Positions 43,275 through 53,378 of a stretch of DNA of 64,000 nucleotides are shown piece after piece. Source of the stretch: Lymantria dispar (Eukaryota > Arthropoda > Insecta > Lepidoptera > Erebidae). The notes under the pieces were generated by a model, which made no database searches, was not told the origin of the DNA, and saw only the letters and a program-made list of their open reading frames with translations. Position 1 is the stretch's first letter. Each line of letters starts with the position of its first letter. The stretch spans positions 15,571,501-15,635,500 of the forward strand of contig CM063454.1 in NCBI GenBank assembly GCA_032191425.1. Direction: 5' to 3'. The position numbers were made by a program, and so were the translations under genes.

Positions 43275-43624
43275 AGATCTAAAGGTTATTTCAAACTGCA
43301 AATGACGTTACAAAACTCTATACTCAACAAATGTCTTTACGTTCTTGACCAGAAATCCTTGATTCCACCTCAAATATTTGCCACGTTTATCCATGAACGT
43401 TTAGATCAAAGAAAATTCAGTAATGACCGTCAAAAACACTCATTGTTAACTCCCTTTGATGATCAGCACTTAACGTACCTACTCCATTATTATGAGGCCG
43501 CTCGAGGCGCCGCCGTCCCTAACAATTCACTCAAATACTTAGCTCGAGATAAACAATTGAAAATCCGCCATAGATGTATACGCAGTCTTCTATGCTGTAA
43601 AACCGATGTTGATAAAACATGTTA
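43275..43624 (+). CDS. Possible terminal exon of a host gene, SOCS-box-like C-terminus
   Basis: Open frame of about 115 codons ending TAA at 43622-43624, with residue composition unlike the LINE ORFs. A splice-acceptor-like TTATTTATCATCAG ends at 43274, directly before the conserved-looking stretch (RSKGYFKLQMTLQNS...). Near the C-end VPNNSLKYLARDKQLKIRHR resembles the first half of a SOCS box (P-x-SL-x-x-L-C/A-R ... IR), the motif by which CUL5 adaptors bind elongin. The second half of the box (LPLP...) is not present and the C is A. It could also be a captured or dead exon; no upstream exon was found. The Heli-1 copy ends 31 bp before it. Confidence 0.35.
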
Positions 43625-43683
43625 ATTGCCCATAATTAATAATCTCATAAGACTTATTTTGTTGTTAGACTATTATAGCTTAA

Positions 43684-43850
43684 CAAATGGGGGAATATTG
43701 GGATAAAATAAAGCCTATGTCACTCTCTGATAATGGAATTTAGACCATTGGTACAAGAATTTTTTAAATGAGTTTAATAGTTCCGGCGTAAAGGGTAATA
43801 AACGAACATACAAACTCACATTTGCATTGATAATATTAGGGTTACCATAA
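43684..43850. mobile_element. Helitron-like relic
   Basis: GGGAATATTGGGATAAAATAAAGCC, GTACAAGAATTTTTTAAATG and GAACATACAAACTCAC follow the Heli-1 body in decayed form; no ends preserved. Confidence 0.5.
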
Positions 43851-43990
43851 TAATTTGCCTGTTCTTATATCAATTTATATGGTTACATACATATTCCAAT
43901 TACACGTGGAAAGAAGCAGAATAAAAAAGAAGAAAGTATAGGTGGTGCTGCACGGCTTTGTTGCCACAATATAATATAATTTTAGAATTA

Positions 43991-44130
43991 TCTATGCTAA
44001 TATTATAAAGAAAAACATTTTTTTGTTTGTTTTTTTGTAATGAACTGGCTTGGAAGCTACTAAACCAATTTGAAAATTTTTTTACCAATAAAAAAAATTA
44101 TTATCCGGATTACTACTACCTAAGAATAAT
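43991..44130 (+). mobile_element. Helitron-like 5' fragment
   Basis: TCTATGCTAATATTATAAAG after A is the usual start of this Helitron group; the body fades by about 44130. Confidence 0.5.
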
Positions 44131-44349
44131 AATTACTTTAAAAAAAACAGAGATCCTTAAGAAAATTTCAGTATTGTATTGAAACGAAAATTTTCATAGG
44201 CGAGCGCTTCTAAAGCTATTGATGATACAACAAAAAACTTTATAGGTTTATAGGTCTAATTAATATCTACAAAAAGTCTTCCAGGCTATATATCTCACTA
44301 TTATAGTTAAGTTACAATGACAGCTATTATTTATTAAAACCCAAATTTT

Positions 44350-45915
44350 TTTTTTTTTGTGTGTCTTAGTTGTTAGCCGGATGGCTGTGACAACTTTACC
44401 CGGACTGGTGGGTGAGCGCTGAGGGCTCTCAACCCGTTTAAAGTTAAGCGACCGATCCCGAGGGCACCCCCTGTGGGGTACGGACCTCGGCTCGGGCGGT
44501 CGCTGGCAAAGTGGGCACTCCCACGTTTATGACTTTAACGCGACACGTCTTCCTTTCCCGTCGGCGGGGGCGGTAACGTGGATATTTATTACTATTTGTC
44601 AAGGCCTCGCGGGCTGTGTATGCCTCAGTCTGGGCGAGCGTAATAGTGTCGTTGGGTTCGTTGAGTATTAGTCGCGGTTGTTTGATCGCGGCAATTTTAG
44701 AGGGGATGTAAGAAGCCGCCCTTACCACTAATGGGTTCGGGTGTGTCGCGGCAGAGTCGAAGTAGCGGCGGGAGCATTATTTGATGAATTGCCTGATGGT
44801 CGGCCAGCCAAGATCTGTGAAAATCGACATTGTGCATGTACCACGGAGCTCCCGTCGCTCGGCGCATGAACCTATTCTGTAATGTTTGTAGCCGATGTAG
44901 CCTGTGTGGCTTTGCTTGTGTGAACACTACACTAGCATACGTCATGATAGGACATATACAAGCGGTGTATAATCTAACTTTACTACGGAGAGATAGCTTA
45001 GACTTGGCGTGTACCAAGCTGTGTAACCATCCTAGCACTAGGGCTGCGCGCGCGCGGACTAGCCCTATGTGAGCACCGAAGGTCAGTCGTCTGTCCAAGG
45101 TCACACCCAGATATTTGACCTCCCTTGTCCAGGGGATGGGTTGGTCGAACATCTTTATCTGTTGGTATTCAGCCATTGGGTGGCGGCGATCTCTTCCCTT
45201 ATGGAATATGATCGCCTGGCTTTTAGTGGGGTTTATATCGATTCTCCATTTCCTAGTCCATTTCGCTAGGGCGGTAGCCGCAGTTTGGAGAGCGGTTATC
45301 ACTGTTGTGAGAGATTGACCTGCGTAGAAGATGGCAGTGTCGTCAGCGAATAATGCTGTTTGTATTTTACTATGTTGGGGTATGTCGCTGGTGAACAGCG
45401 AGAAGAGAATTGGAGAGAGCACCGATCCCTGGGGGACGCCGGCTTCTAGTGGGTGCGGTGCTAATAGAGCACCTTACACTCTGTAGCGAAAGCTACGCTC
45501 GAGTAGGAAGTCCCTAACTATCATAACTAAGTAGTGGGGGATTTTAAGCTTTATTAACTTAAAAATAAGGCCATTATGCCAGACTTTGTCAAACGCTTTT
45601 TCTACATCAAATAGAAGCATACCCGTATATAAACCGCGTTGCAGTTTATAACTTGTATACTCGACTATTCGATGTACTTGCTGAACGCAAGAGTGTTGTG
45701 TGCGAAAGCCGAACTGAATCGGCGGGATGAGGTTGTTATCCTCAACGTACTTTCTTAGCCTTCTAAGTAGTACGCGCTCATAGATTTTACCTAAACTGTT
45801 TAATAAACTAATCGGGCGATATGATGACGGTTCGGTACGTCGCTTGCCGGGTTTAGATATACCTATTACCACGGCTTTTTTCCATTCTTTAGGAAATATG
45901 TAATTAACTACCAAA
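44350..45915 (-). mobile_element. J6: lone jockey-clade LINE, 5'-truncated
   Basis: Same subfamily as J4. The T run at about 44349-44358 is the poly(A) end; the 5' break is near 45915. Not flanked by CATTCGAG, which shows that this family can insert outside the array site. No clear target duplication found. Confidence 0.88.
44444..45914 (-). pseudogene. J6 reverse transcriptase, nonsense codon and frameshift
   Basis: Minus frames 45914-45474 and 45422-44697 are the same frame, separated by a TAA near 45473-45475 where J4 has GAA (RYRVEG). They hold SYRPISLLNSLGKIYERV, QFGFRTQHSCVQQVHR, motif A LLFDVEKAFDKVWHNGL, AGVPQGSVLSPILF, FADDT, KYLGVTLDRRLTF. A frameshift near 44780 moves to 44728-44444, which ends in the basic YPRYRPRRRERKTCRVK stretch. 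Confidence 0.87.
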
Positions 45916-46136
45916 GTATAATAGGGATTTTTATAGCGACTCCTTCAAAAACTGTTGATGATAGAACCACAATACTACAGATTAACAGCTCTTTAAAATT
46001 TAATTAGATCTGCTTGCCTGACGTCAGCCCTTCTTGGGAATGTAAGTTGCCCTGATGCCATAAGATGGTTTTGGACCAGGTCGTTTAAAAAAATCGTAAT
46101 CGTCTTTTACGACACCCTGGAACAATTTAAGAATTT

Positions 46137-46372
46137 CTCGCTTCGCTTCGGTTTCAGTCACCGTACTCACTTAATTTCCGTTCCCGTGTGAATACCAGAG
46201 TAAAGTATAGCCTATGTGACTCAGGGTGAATGTAGCTTTCCAATGGTGAAAGAATTTTTGAAATCGGCACCTACTGTGCCGATTTGCTATTTGTTTTTCA
46301 GTATATTCATTACAAACATACACATACACACACAAAAATACAATTTTTTCCTTTTTATAATATTAGTGTAGA
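46137..46372 (-). mobile_element. Heli-1-related relic
   Basis: CGCTTCGCTTCGGTTTCAGTC...TTCCGTTCCCGTGTGAATACC...GGTGAAAGAATTTTTGAAATCGG up to TAATATTAGTGTAGA. The CTAG end has been lost. (AC)n near 46317-46335. Confidence 0.7.
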
Positions 46373-46429
46373 CGGATATCGTAAAAACTAATTAACATCT
46401 GAACAACAACGAAAGTCAATCCCAATTGC

Positions 46430-46600
46430 ATCATCATCGTCATAGCTTATATACGTCCCACTGTTGGGGCCCAGCCTTCTCCACCAAGGACTATACCAAG
46501 TCATCTGACCAGTGCGCCATAGTCAATTTCCCTCCCATTGTGCAGGAGTCTCAAGCTCAACATTGGGACTTATTGTAGGCTGAAAGGATAATGATATGAA
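46430..46600. mobile_element. Two SINE-L tail pieces in inverted orientation
   Basis: 46430-46490 is the tail in reverse (TAGCTTATATACGTCCCACTG); 46490-46600 is middle and tail forward (ACTATACCAAGTCATCTGACC...CAACATTGGGACTTATTG), making a tail-out inverted pair. Confidence 0.7.
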
Positions 46601-46879
46601 TAACTTATATATTGAACAAGATTTCAATCATCTTTTAAGAGCATCACGGTTTCATATATAGTCGACAGTAGTCTGTCTACTGTCGCGAGCCGGTCCGTCT
46701 AGTATCACACTCTCGTGGCAAATTAACATTTGAGTAGCAGTAATTTTGTTACTGCACTTCTTCCGATGAGCGAGAGAGTTGGCAGCCCAACTTTCTAAAG
46801 GTTAGCATGTGGTGGATTTTGATGATACCTTTAGTATCGTCGAATCTCATTGGACGCTATCACACTTCTTTCATTCTCT

Positions 46880-46972
46880 TCATGATAAGCAGGCGCCTAG
46901 CAAAGTCCATGCGTGGCAGTATCACTTGCTGTCAGGAGCACTGTTGGCTCATTTGACGCCAACGGCAAAAAA
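46880..46972 (+). mobile_element. JL-family 3' tail
   Basis: GTGGCAGTATCACTTGCTGTCAGGAGCACTGTTGGCTCATTTG... ending in nine A, matching the JL tail near 5765-5830. Confidence 0.7.
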
Positions 46973-47003
46973 AAATTATATTTAGTGTATTTAATGTTAA
47001 TTC

Positions 47004-47254
47004 CTTCCGTGTGGTGACGGAGTAAGAATACAATTCACCACCCCCTATCTTACCCGTGGGTGATCGTACGAGACGACTAAGGGAGATAAAACGCATATAA
47101 CATCTCTGCGAGAGAAGGCAAACTCGAAATAAAACCCTATACCAACACGTCTGACCAGCGTGGTATAGTAGGTCAATTACCCTTCCGTTATGGAGGAGGC
47201 CCGAGCCCAACAGTGGGACGTATATGGGCTGAAATGATGATGATGATGATGATG
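47004..47254 (+). mobile_element. SINE-L reference copy, full length, 11-bp target duplication
   Basis: 251 bp from CTTCCGTGTGGTGACGG to (ATG)n, flanked by perfect AATGTTAATTC at 46993-47003 and 47255-47265. No convincing tRNA boxes at the head. The tail GAGCCCAACAGTGGGACGT...CTGAAATGATGATG resembles the RTE 3' end (GTCCAGCAGTGAACGG...CTGAACGATGATAATG), so RTE machinery probably mobilises it. Confidence 0.93.
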
Positions 47255-47409
47255 AATGTTAATTCAGGGACGTCGAGGTGGAGAGAAGTTGAAGAAGTCG
47301 CATTGACTTCTAATAATTAAATGATTCTTAATATTGGTTTAATAATTCCAAACATTGTAATCTACAATATTTATAAGTCTACCTGTTTGTAGTACCAGTA
47401 TGTAATGAT

Positions 47410-47905
47410 TTCTGATGTTTATGCGAGTATTACACATTATTTTTTATTTTTTTTTTGTGGGTGGGTCGCGGTCGGCGCGCCTCCACACCACTCCGTCCGG
47501 GGCGACAGAGGGGCTTAAGCACGCAACCCCTCGGGGAAGACGTCGGTCTTTCCTCACGCAGTCGGCCTCTCAGCGGGTGACGGACTAATCCCCGGTCACG
47601 TCACCCGCGGCCTCAGCTAGGGCGGCATGAGGCGCAGATAGTTGCGCCTACGCCGCCCCAGTCGCCGGCGGCGGATCTCCTCATCGAGGCTGCGCTCCTC
47701 GCACAGGCGATCCACCGCCTCCTTCCGCGAGATCACTGTCTCGCAGAAGGCTGCGACCGCGTCCCAATTCCCGACGCTGTCGACCATCGCCCTAGCGATA
47801 GCCGGCAGCGTCAGGTCCGTACGCTGTAAAGTGTTCGAAACGTCGGATAATGAATATTCAATACATTGTAGGTAACAACGCGATAAAATCCGTAAAATAG
47901 TTTTA
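47410..47905. mobile_element. FB element interrupted by R1-A
   Basis: Left part AATGATTTCTGATGTTTATGCGAG (47406-47446) and right part ACGCTGTAAAGTGTTCG...CGCGATAAAATCCGTAAAATAG (47821-47905) match the FB element at 28 kb; R1-A sits between them. Confidence 0.75.
47447..47820 (-). mobile_element. R1-A fragment inside FB element
   Basis: T-rich 3' end at 47442-47456, 3' UTR with an internal deletion that removes SL1 and the 5' arm of SL2, then the last about 65 codons of ORF2 (minus; LTLPAIARAMVDSVGNWDAV...RRRRLGRRRRNYLRLMPP) ending at the break near 47820. Closest to R1-A1 in sequence. Confidence 0.88.
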
Positions 47906-48021
47906 TCTATACCAATAAATAAAATTGGAGTGTCTGTTTGTAATGTCAAAATAATAGGCTTTTTTCATGCTCACACGGTTATTTGCACGACACCTATGCC
48001 TAAAATAGCAATTAAAAAAAA

Positions 48022-48056
<35 letters not shown>

Positions 48057-48247
48057 GTCTGTCTGTTTGTTCCGGGTAATCTTCAAAACGGCTGGACCGA
48101 TTTCAAAAAATCTTTCACCAATGGAAAGCTATAATATCAGGGCATAAACTAGGCTATATTTTATCCCGGTATTCCCACGGGAACGGGAACTACGCGGGTA
48201 AAACGACTATAACCTATAACCGAAGCGAAGCGAGGGCGGGTTGCTAG
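47906..48247 (+). mobile_element. Heli-1 Helitron, complete non-autonomous copy
   Basis: TCTATACCAATAAATAAAATTGG...GGGCGGGTTGCTAG between A (47905) and T (48248). Carries an expanded (CTGT)n at 48026-48063. Confidence 0.9.
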
Positions 48248-48646
48248 TCTATAATAAATACTGGTATATATAATACAAAATCTTATTTTTTATATAGAGC
48301 ATTTAAAATTTGAGATTACAATAAAGAAATTTTATGCGGTCGTTGATTTAATAACCGCCGAACCAAGGCACTAATAAAAATGTGTCACGCAATTATACTG
48401 CCAGTCAGTGCCTACCCCTTTGATCCATTACCTTTAAAAACCTAATTACCACATAAACCATGTTACCTTGACCAATTTACTGATAACGAAATCAGTAAAC
48501 CACTAATATTCTCAATGACATTATATAATTAGAAGGTTAATTAGATTAATGAAACAAGTTAATTACTAAACTCACGAAAGTATTAATACATAACTAAATT
48601 ACTATAAAATGCGATATTAAATTATGTATATTAGTAAGTCATCACC
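48248..48646. other. Anonymous AT-rich DNA
   Basis: Nothing recognised. Confidence 0.5.
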
Positions 48647-48956
48647 TTTTTTTTTGGGGGTGGGTTACGGTCGGCGCACTCCTCGCACCACTCCGTCCTG
48701 GGCGACAGAGGGGCGTAAGCACGCACACCCGTAACCCACCCGTGACACGTCGCCTTCGTCGTTGGACCGACCACCGGAGCAGGGTGACTTGACGTCAGTG
48801 GCCGGCCCGACAGAATACCCCCTGAGGAGTACCCCCTACTTGACCGACGTCCCCCCCTCGAGGAGGACGTCGGTCATTCCTCACGTGGTCAGCCTCTCGG
48901 CGGGTGAGGGACTAATATCCCGGTCCAGTCACCCGCGGCCTCGGCTAGAGCGGCAT
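48647..48956 (-). mobile_element. R1-A copy, 3' part (split by R1-B2)
   Basis: T run at 48647-48655, SL2 arms GGTGGGTTACGG / CCGTAACCCACC (perfect), SL1, up to the stop region GCGGCAT of ORF2. Continues at 50081. Confidence 0.9.
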
Positions 48957-49780
48957 CAAGTCGTGGCAGGACAGCTGGCCACAGGTGTGGAGAGGCTCGC
49001 AGGTCAAATAAGAAGTGCCCTTGAGGCAGTGTGCGAGGCGGCGATGCCGAGAGCTCGGCGGAGGCCATCGCGTCGTCAGGTATACTGGTGGTCGGAGTCC
49101 CTCACCGCCCGCAACAAGACTCTCCTGCGTCGACCGCAGAGAGTCATGGCGATGAGAACTATCAGGGGTTTCCGTACAGTGTCTTGGACTGCGGTGACGC
49201 TACTGGCAGGCGACCCGCCTTGGCGCTTGTGGCTGAGGCGTTGGCGGAAGCTTACCAGCTCCGTGCCACAGCGCGGGCCAACGGAGAGCAAGTCTCTGCA
49301 AGGAGACTGAGCAGAGCACAAGAAGTGGTTATCCGGCGGTGGAGGGAAGACCTGGAGTCCCCCGTAACAGCACGGGGGATTGTAGAAGCGGTTGCGCCGC
49401 ATCTTCACCGCTGGCTCACAAGGAAACACGGCAACCTAACATTTAGGATGGTGCAGGTGCTTACTGGACACGGGAACTTCGGTAAGTACCTGCATATGAT
49501 TAGAAGAGAAGAGGCCCCCGGATGTCATGAGTGTGGCGTGCCAACTGATGATGCGCGTCACACATTGGAGGTATGCCCCGCCTGGGGGTCTCAGCGCTAC
49601 AACCTGTCGGCGATACTTGGAGTGGACCTGTCGCTACCGACCGTTATCGCAAAAATGCTTGGCAGTGACAGGTGCTGGTTCTTGATGGCTTCATTTTGCG
49701 AGGTCGTCATATCAAGGAAGGAAGCGGCGGAGCGGGAACGCAAGGCGCTTGCGTCTGCTGACTCGCTTCATCACCGGTGA
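48957..49780 (+). pseudogene. R1-B2 ORF2: linker fused to the C-terminal domain, RT missing
   Basis: The first frame (48957-49240) gives the pre-RT linker (MPRARRRPSRRQVYWWSESLTARN, comparable with MPRVRRLPPRRGVHWWSREL in R1-A1) and passes directly into the post-RT region TLLRRPQRVMAMRTIRGFRTV. The whole RT, from the fingers through YADD, is gone in one internal deletion near 49119. A frameshift near 49215-49240 leads to the second frame (to 49780) with HLHRWLTRKHGNLTFRMVQVLTGHGNFGKYLH and an intact knuckle CHECGVPTDDARHTLEVC. It can only have moved, if at all, by RT supplied from another element. Confidence 0.83.
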
Positions 49781-49984
49781 CCCGGAAGGAGAAGGCGACA
49801 ATATACCCACCTACTCCCACCGCCCTGAATAGTAATGACAGGACGTGGCCAGATGACCATGCGTTGGGGTGTCGGGGATTGAATGTCATCGACCTCTCCG
49901 GCACCCCCTAAAAGCGCGGAAGGGGCCGCTGTGGTTTTAACGGGTATGCCGGCCGCGGATGTGGTCGGTGAGTCCCACACGACG

Positions 49985-50003
49985 CCCCCCCCCCCCCCCC
50001 CCC
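49985..50003. repeat. Poly(C) run, 19 bases
   Basis: Lies in the R1-B2 3' UTR (GACG followed by 19 C, then TCTTCCCC). R1-B1 lacks it. Confidence 0.95.
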
Positions 50004-50080
50004 TCTTCCCCGTCCGTCACTTGCGGGGGACAGTGAGTAAATGGATTACCACAGCGTGATCAAAAAAAAAAGCGTGGCAT

Positions 50081-50145
50081 GAGGCGCAGGTATTCGTTCG
50101 TGCCTGCGCCGCCCCTGTCGCTGGCGGCGGTTCGTGAGTTCGAGT
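50081..50145 (-). mobile_element. R1-A copy, ORF2 end (split by R1-B2)
   Basis: GAGGCGCAGGTATTCGTTCGTGCCTGCGCCGCCCC...CGGCGG encodes in reverse the arginine-rich ORF2 end. It ends in GAGTTCGAGTTCGAGTTCG, a short hexamer repeat. Confidence 0.8.
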
Positions 50146-50159
50146 TCGAGTTCGTGTAT

Positions 50160-50402
50160 TAATAGTTTTCATCATTTTGGCTCATATACGTCCCACTGTT
50201 GGCCTCGAGCCTCCTTCATAATAGGAAGGGGATTGACCTTACTATACCATGCTGGTCAGACAGGTTGGTATAGGGTTTTGTTTCGAGTTTATTATCTCTT
50301 GCGAAGATGTCATATGCGTAATAAATCCCTTAGTTGTATTTTATGACAGCCGCAGGTATGAGAGTGGATGGTGAATTGTATTCGTACTCGGTCACCACAC
50401 GG
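50160..50402 (-). mobile_element. SINE-L copy
   Basis: TTTTGGCTCATATACGTCCC, TACCATGCTGGTCAGACAGG, AATCCCTTAGTTGTATTTTATG, ACTCGGTCACCACACGG. Confidence 0.9.
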
Positions 50403-50750
50403 AAAACCTCCATCACCATCGTGGATTATAATAAATTAATTATAATCAAGGTATACTCGTAGAGGTAAACACATCTAACTACTAGACGCGTGCGTCCCGC
50501 TCTACCGTCGTCCCGCGCCGTGGTCGCTTATGTGTGCATGGCACCATAAGATATCATGGCTAGCATCCGGTAGCGTCTGTCGCGGGGCTGAAGCTACCGC
50601 TTCGCAGTCGCTTTGGTCGCGCAGGTTTGGCCGTACCTTAATAGATACAATATGCAGCTAACATAAGTATTAAGAAGCACTAACTAAAAAGAAGGAAAAA
50701 AAGGGAGCCATCGCTCAGGACGCCTGGCAGATGTGAAACATCGAAATTAT
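50403..50750. other. Unidentified GC-rich stretch
   Basis: 50485-50635 is CpG-rich (CGTGCGTCCCGCTCTACCG...TTGGTCGCGCAGG) without an ORF; a short inverted repeat GGTAGC...GCTACC lies at 50571-50600. Origin unknown. Confidence 0.4.
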
Positions 50751-50765
50751 TTTGTACAAGTATAT

Positions 50766-51910
50766 GTTAATTGGGACTAATCCCACCATACATTCCCACC
50801 ACTGTAACTCCTGTAAGCCAGGATCCACAATAGTCTCCGTATAAGACACTGAGGTTTGACCCTCAGGAAGTCCCGGGAATCGCTTTTAATTGTCTTGGGA
50901 CCCGCAACAAATTTAATTAGAAAAGAAAAACAGGAGGAGTTGGAAAGATTCCACTTCCTTCCTATGCAAAGCGGGAGACATGAAGCAAAGTTGGCTATTA
51001 AGCCAGTAAATAAGAATTTGTACAACTACGTGAAACGCAGCGGTACAGCACCACAGATTTGACAAAGCTTAATGGACCTATTTGTGAGCTTTAGGTTTGG
51101 TTACAGTAATAGGTATGGCAAAAGCGCCTAAACGCACGGAAATTTTCTCGAGTTGCTACTAAATCCGAATAGTATATTACCCCAGACGTGATATTATTGC
51201 ACATACATATTATATAACATGAGGTCCCGCTCGTTGCGCTAGAGAATGCACTCCCAAAGGATGTGATGAGCTATTTGTTCAAAATCGGCGTTTGAGGTCG
51301 AACATTGACAAAATGGTGAATCTACTAGTTTAAAATAGAATAATTTACTTCTAAAATTCCCATGGCCTGTGAGGAATTGGGCTACATACTGGTCAATTTC
51401 TAGCCACGTTCTCTCCAAACGTTCACAAACAGATGGAAAGAATAGATATAGATGGCGACCTTTTGTTGACGAATCCCATCTTTCCTGCCATTCGGTCAGG
51501 AGCTTATCGTTAACCACGGATTGCGGCGCAAAAAGTCTAGTAATTTTATTACGATCGCGTGGTAAAAGAAAATTTTTAGTCATGTTATCCCTAGTGAAAT
51601 AATACATGGACGCACGTTTTTGTATCTCCAAGTCGACCAGGAGTACACCTGCAAGTATTGGTAAGGCTTCGGTGCTAACTGTTCGGTATGCTTTACACAG
51701 AAATATTAGCGCTAATCGTTGACTCTGTAGTAACTTACGCCGAGCCGCGCCTATGGTAGTACGATCAGCCCAGGCTGGTGCACCATAACAGATACAACCC
51801 AGATATGTGGCTCTATATATAATTTTAAGTGTGTTAAAACGACGGCCCCAGGTGGAAGTTGAAATTCTGGTAAGCGCATAGAGATTTCGTTTGGCTTTTG
51901 TTTGTTTGGC
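50766..51910 (-). mobile_element. R1-C2: 5'-truncated R1-clade LINE with 15-bp target duplication
   Basis: Flanked by TTTGTACAA[G/A]TATAT at 50751-50765 and 51911-51925. The 3' UTR equals that of R1-C1 (GGGACTAATCCCACCA...) but there is no poly(A); it ends CCAATTAAC in element sense. Confidence 0.88.
51239..51910 (-). pseudogene. R1-C2 ORF2 C-terminal part
   Basis: The minus strand encodes the post-RT half: KAKRNLYALTRISTSTWGRRFNTLK, YGAPAWADRTTIGAARRKLL, PRDRNKITRLFAPQS, FLTGHGNFRSKLF and the knuckle start CQCSTSNADFEQIAHHILWEC, where a TAG near 51241 (tryptophan codon in R1-C1) ends the frame. The RT core is lost by truncation. Confidence 0.85.
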
Positions 51911-51932
51911 TTTGTACAAATATATATGCATC

Positions 51933-52168
51933 TTTTTTTTGGGGTGGGCTACAGTCAGCGCACCCGCCGCCCGACAACGCCCGGGGCGACAGAGTGGCGG
52001 CGCGTGACCCCGTAACCTACCCGTCACACGTTGCCTTCGTCGTTGGGCCGACCACCGGTGCAGGGTGACTTGTCGTCAGTGGTTGGCCCGACGGCATACC
52101 CCTGTGGAGTACCCTATCGGCGGGTAACGGACTAACTCCCCGGTCCAGTCACCCGTGGCCTCGGCTAG
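51933..52168 (-). mobile_element. R1-A solo 3' tail
   Basis: T run (51933-51940), SL2 and SL1, up to the stop region of ORF2. ACAA[A/G]TATATATG words occur on both sides (around 51916-51929 and 52170-52183) and are a probable target duplication, sharing the R1-C2 target. Confidence 0.85.
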
Positions 52169-52439
52169 AACAAGTATATATATGAATAAAAGAACAGATT
52201 AGGAGAGGAATTAATATGGCATAAACTGTTAATAAAATACTACGATTCTTTTTCCAAAAAATGATAATTTTTATTCAATAAACATTTCTTTTTATTAGTA
52301 TACACTATAAGTATGTATAAGTATGTTCATAATTTATTATGAGGTCACTAGATGACGCTGTACAAAATTCTAAAATAAGTTAAGGTTACGTTACACCCAC
52401 GCGTGGCGTTTAACGACACGCCAACGATCATGTTCCCCC
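52169..52439. other. Anonymous DNA
   Basis: Nothing recognised. GCGTGGCGTTTAACGACACGCC at 52402-52423 is a small imperfect inverted repeat. Confidence 0.45.
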
Positions 52440-52610
52440 TCGTCTATAGAAGTTTCACATCAAAACGACATAAAACTCTATACCAACACATCTGATCAGG
52501 GTGGTATAGTAGATCAATTTACCTCTCACAATAGAGGAAGCTGGATCCCAGTAGCAGAACATGTATTGACCGAAATGATATTGAGATAAGATGAGATAAA
52601 TAGTCGGACC
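52440..52610 (+). mobile_element. SINE-L relic, second half
   Basis: AAACTCTATACCAACACATC, GGTGGTATAGTAGATCAATTT, CCGAAATGATATTGAGATAAG tail. Confidence 0.75.
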
Positions 52611-53370
52611 GGTTTACAATTTATTTTTCAAATTTCACAGATCCCGTGCTGAAATAAATTCAAATTATAAACAAGAGATGAAAACCAGTTATGAGTCGAC
52701 GATGTCGTCGCGTCTATATTTGCTTTGTTTTGTAGGTAACAAGATTGCCAGGTGGCGACAATCCCAAAGTTTTCAATGCGGGCCCTCTTCTAATTAATTC
52801 TTGAATGTAATTCTCGGAGACAATTTTATGTCTCAAGTAACGTACTTAGGGTGCACGTAGAAGGCTAATTCATTAAAATTCAAATTGCAAATGTTATTAC
52901 AGATTCTTTGTTCTTCTTCGGTGGTTATGCTACTACCAGTATTTAAAACACTAAAATATCTGTCATGTTATAGGATCTTGAATAATAAAATATACTTGTG
53001 ATATAAAAAAAATGCATTTAAAAGAATATAATTGGCACTTTGTACCACTTTTCTTTATTTGACGTGCATTTAGGATTGAGTTTTCAGTTATCAGTGTGCT
53101 TACCCTTGAAATCAATTACAATTTCGAATCCGATTCAATTCCAACCTCACCAAACTTATATTTGGTACTCTTATACAAAATCGAGAATGAATTCTTCGCG
53201 TTTGCCGCTGTTATTTTCACCAAATTTGCCGTATTTTATTACTTTAAATTAATAACGTTACAGAGCTCGATCACCACAAAGACGCTTCCTTGAAATTGAG
53301 CAACATTAACGATTTTAAACTACGTCAAAATCACGTCGAGAGTAGCAAATATTTGACTTAATCGAAGAGA
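52611..53370. other. Anonymous AT-rich DNA
   Basis: Open frames (53040-53293) look like chance. The stretch 53100-53370 is the target region of R1-A3. Confidence 0.5.
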
Positions 53371-53378
53371 GTCGAATT

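Larger units (their letters stand above)
48957..50071 (+). mobile_element. R1-B2: RT-deleted R1-clade element inserted in R1-A
   Basis: Opposite in orientation to its host copy. Flanked by AGCGGCAT (48949-48956) and AGCG[T]GGCAT (50071-50080). Ends in ten A (50062-50071). The 3' UTR matches R1-B1; a 19-C run lies at 49985-50003. Confidence 0.85.

Noticed and set aside
44350..45915. J6 as another insertion at the CATTCGAG site
   Set aside because: Neither flank contains the word or a recognisable variant.
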